Below, one piece after another: positions 61,945-64,000 of a DNA stretch of 64,000 nt (positions are counted from its first letter, which is position 1; every line of letters starts with the position of its first letter). Source of the DNA: Nosocomiicoccus massiliensis (GTDB lineage Bacteria > Bacillota > Bacilli > Staphylococcales > Salinicoccaceae). The translations under genes were made by a program, and so were the position numbers. The stretch spans positions 992,001-1,056,000 of the forward strand of contig NZ_CP136964.1 of assembly GCF_002871345.2 (NCBI RefSeq), written 5' to 3'. The notes beneath the pieces were generated by a model. The model had not been told where the DNA came from. It saw only the letters and a program-made list of their open reading frames with translations, and did no database searches.

Positions 61945-61960
61945 TCGTCTTCCTTCCTTT

Positions 61961-63331
61961 CTATTTGTAAATTTCTTTCATTGCATCTTTTAATGTTCTT
62001 GCACCGACAACTTCAATATCTACAGGAGCTAGTCCTGCTAAATTTGACGCTGGGATAATCGCTCGGTTAAACCCTAGCTTCGCCGCTTCTTGTAAGCGTT
62101 GTTCGATTTTAGTAACGCGTCTAATTTCACCTGTTAAACCGACTTCTCCGATGAAACACGTATCGCCTCGTACACTTATATTTTTAAAGCTCGAAGCGAT
62201 TGCCATAATCACAGCAAGGTCAACCGCTGGCTCATCGAGTTTAACGCCACCCGCGACTTTTATATACGCGTCGTGTTGCTGCATGAGTAGCCCTTCAGAT
62301 TTTTCTAATACTGCCATGAGTAGTGATAATCTATTGTGGTCGATTCCTGTAGCCATACGTCTTGGATTATGGAAATGCGTTGGCGTGACGAGTGCTTGTA
62401 TTTCAACGAGCATCGCGCGTGTCCCTTCCATCGTCGCAACAATCGCAGATCCTGGCGTATTTTTAGAGCGTTCTTCTAAGAAGATTTCAGATGGATTTAA
62501 GACTTCTTTTAGACCATCGTACTTCATCTCAAAAATACCCATTTCGTTTGTCGATCCAAATCTGTTTTTTACTGCGCGTAAAATTCTAAACGTGTGATGT
62601 TGGTCACCTTCAAAGTATAAGACGGTATCTACCATATGTTCGAGTAAACGCGGTCCTGCGATCTGCCCGTCTTTAGTAACGTGTCCGACGATAAACGTCG
62701 CGATGTTTTGCCCTTTTGCGATATTCATAATTGACTGTGTACATTCACGTACTTGAGACACACTTCCTGGTGCACTTGTAATATCTGGATGAAATACTGT
62801 TTGAATGGAGTCAATAATTAAAAAGTCTGGATTTAATTTATTGATCTCGTCGTGGATATAAAATAAATTCGTTTCTGCGTATACGTTTAAATTCGACGCA
62901 TCTGTCGTAATTCGGTCTGCACGCATTTTAATTTGTTCCAGAGATTCCTCACCTGAGACGTATAATACGTCGTAATCTTCCGCAAGTGTGAGTGCCGTTT
63001 GTAATAAAATCGTCGACTTTCCAATCCCTGGATCTCCTCCAATTAAAATAAGAGAACCATCGACAATCCCACCACCAAGTACTCTGTCAAACTCGCCACT
63101 CTTCGTTTTTGTACGTGGCGACTCTTTTTTCGTCACACGTGATAACTGGGTCGCACGTGTTTTTTCATCGGTTACTTTACCGAGTGTGCCGCGTCCAGAT
63201 GCTTTCGTTTCTTTATGTACAAGCGACTCTTCCATTTGGTTCCATGCCCCACAGTTTGGACATCGACCGTACCATTTTGGAGATTCGAATCCGCATGCTA
63301 AACATTCAAATACTGTTTTTGTTTTTGCCAT
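61961..63331 (-). CDS. radA: DNA repair protein RadA
   Basis: 456 aa RecA-like branch-migration ATPase. N-terminal zinc finger [18 protein letters not shown], Walker [20 protein letters not shown] motif, C-terminal Lon-protease-like domain. Downstream of clpC with a terminator between. Confidence 0.97.
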   Translation of the reverse strand: MAKTKTVFECLACGFESPKWYGRCPNCGAWNQMEESLVHKETKASGRGTLGKVTDEKTRATQLSRVTKKESPRTKTKSGEFDRVLGGGIVDGSLILIGGDPGIGKSTILLQTALTLAEDYDVLYVSGEESLEQIKMRADRITTDASNLNVYAETNLFYIHDEINKLNPDFLIIDSIQTVFHPDITSAPGSVSQVRECTQSIMNIAKGQNIATFIVGHVTKDGQIAGPRLLEHMVDTVLYFEGDQHHTFRILRAVKNRFGSTNEMGIFEMKYDGLKEVLNPSEIFLEERSKNTPGSAIVATMEGTRAMLVEIQALVTPTHFHNPRRMATGIDHNRLSLLMAVLEKSEGLLMQQHDAYIKVAGGVKLDEPAVDLAVIMAIASSFKNISVRGDTCFIGEVGLTGEIRRVTKIEQRLQEAAKLGFNRAIIPASNLAGLAPVDIEVVGARTLKDAMKEIYK

Positions 63332-63418
63332 TTGTAAACGTTAACCTCCTCGGTTTAATTACTCACTATTATATAATTTTCTAAACAATTATGAAAGTAC
63401 CGTACATATGATATAAAA

Positions 63419-63450
63419 GGGTTTAGAGCATTATAACAAGCTCTAAACCC
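63419..63450 (-). terminator. Intrinsic terminator after clpC
   Basis: Perfect stem GGGTTTAGAGC / GCTCTAAACCC with a ten-base loop; TTTTATATC follows on the minus strand. Confidence 0.9.
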
Positions 63451-63461
63451 TCGACATCTAT

Positions 63462-64000
63462 TTATGCATTTTCAGTTGTCTTTTCAAGCGATCCTGTGTC
63501 GACTTTAAATGCGTCGTCTTTATAATCGACAGACACCGTTTTACCTACTAAGTCTTGTCCACTTAATATCGCTTCACTTAACGTGTCTTCAATATTCTTT
63601 TGAATACTTCTATTTAATGGTCGCGCACCAAATTCTTTGTCGTACCCGTCATCGACGAGTGCTTTTACTGCGCTGTCTGTTAATTCAACTTGAATGTCAC
63701 GGTCTTTTAGACGCGCATTTAAGTCTTTAATCATAAGAGAAACGATTTCTTCTAGATGTTCTTTTTCTAAGCTGTGGAATACGATGATATCGTCGACACG
63801 GTTTATGAATTCTGGTCTAAACGTGTTTTTAAGTTCTTTCATCATCGTATTGCGAATTGTTTCGTAGTCTTCTGAAGCTTCTTGAGAGCCGAATCCTACG
63901 AATTTGTTGTCTCGTAACTCAGTCGCTCCGACGTTAGATGTCATGACGATGACTGTATTTCTAAAGTCGACTGTACGACCTGTTGAATCTGTAAGACGTC
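63462..64000 (-). CDS. clpC: ATP-dependent Clp protease ATP-binding subunit ClpC (C-terminal part, cut by window edge)
   Basis: The frame is open to the window end, so only about the last 179 codons are visible. [25 protein letters not shown] (sensor 1 of the second AAA domain), [15 protein letters not shown], and the sensor-2 [11 protein letters not shown] are typical. Protein quality control and competence regulator degradation in Firmicutes. The N-terminus lies outside. Confidence 0.95.
   Translation of the reverse strand, partial: RLTDSTGRTVDFRNTVIVMTSNVGATELRDNKFVGFGSQEASEDYETIRNTMMKELKNTFRPEFINRVDDIIVFHSLEKEHLEEIVSLMIKDLNARLKDRDIQVELTDSAVKALVDDGYDKEFGARPLNRSIQKNIEDTLSEAILSGQDLVGKTVSVDYKDDAFKVDTGSLEKTTENA

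Overview
The window is a chromosomal segment of a low-GC Firmicute of the family Staphylococcaceae. The evidence is gene order. The run clpC-radA-yacL-ispD-ispF-gltX-cysE-cysS-mrnC-rlmB-yacP-sigH-rpmG-secE-nusG-rplKA-rplJL-rsmC-rpoBC-rpsLG-fusA-tuf, followed by kbl, a threonine-dehydrogenase-type epimerase, an M20 amidohydrolase, HAD hydrolase, tadA, ung, hemQ, lipL and argS, matches the staphylococcal arrangement. The DNA is richer in GC-containing codons than typical Staphylococcus, so a relative such as Jeotgalicoccus, Nosocomiicoccus or Salinicoccus is likely; the genus is inferred, not proven.

Layout: (1) 1-14.4 kb, housekeeping and metabolic genes (metal/cobalamin-type binding lipoprotein, argS, ywiB, ywhD, ywfO, lipL, hemQ, AGCS symporter, ung cluster, thiD/pdxK, yojF-bshB2, folE2). 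(2) 14.4-27.8 kb, a looser region with an IS256-family insertion, tadA, threonine catabolism genes, two M20 peptidase paralogs, a NERD protein, a YhgE-like membrane protein with a TetR regulator, and small proteins. (3) 27.8-32.4 kb, the str operon (tuf, fusA, rpsG, rpsL). (4) 32.4-41.2 kb, an AT-rich accessory island lying exactly between rpsL and rpoC: a decaying Mur-ligase-like locus, a 1226-residue YSIRK/LPXTG surface protein with three near-identical 200-residue repeats, and a divergent Mga-like regulator. (5) 41.2-64 kb, the rpoBC/ribosomal/nusG/sigH block and the translation-isoprenoid-RadA block, ending in clpC cut by the window edge.

The most unusual signal is a dispersed family of about 172-bp non-coding arrays (ten full and two partial copies; ten of the twelve between 8.3 and 26.4 kb, two at 57.6-58.0 kb). 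Each is an alternating series of TAACA and TGTTA half-sites with rigid spacing: half-site, 15 bp, a 26-bp palindrome TGTTA-N16-TAACA, 25 bp, palindrome, 25 bp, palindrome, 15 bp, half-site. The spacing is kept without indels in all ten full copies while the spacer sequence drifts. Half-site centres are 20, 21 or 30 bp apart, close to whole helical turns. Copies occur as direct doublets at 235 bp (245 bp at one locus), joined by a linker that in several copies can form its own hairpin. The IS256 element sits inside one palindrome; removing it with one copy of its 8-bp target duplication restores the 235-bp period exactly. I do not recognise this family from memory. One doublet lies in the cysE-cysS leader, downstream of a cysteine T-box.

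No rRNA, tRNA or CRISPR array was found. Most operons end in clear intrinsic terminators, and the ribosomal and RNA polymerase operons carry leader structures (L10 leader, an rpoB leader attenuator-like hairpin and an rpsL leader hairpin).
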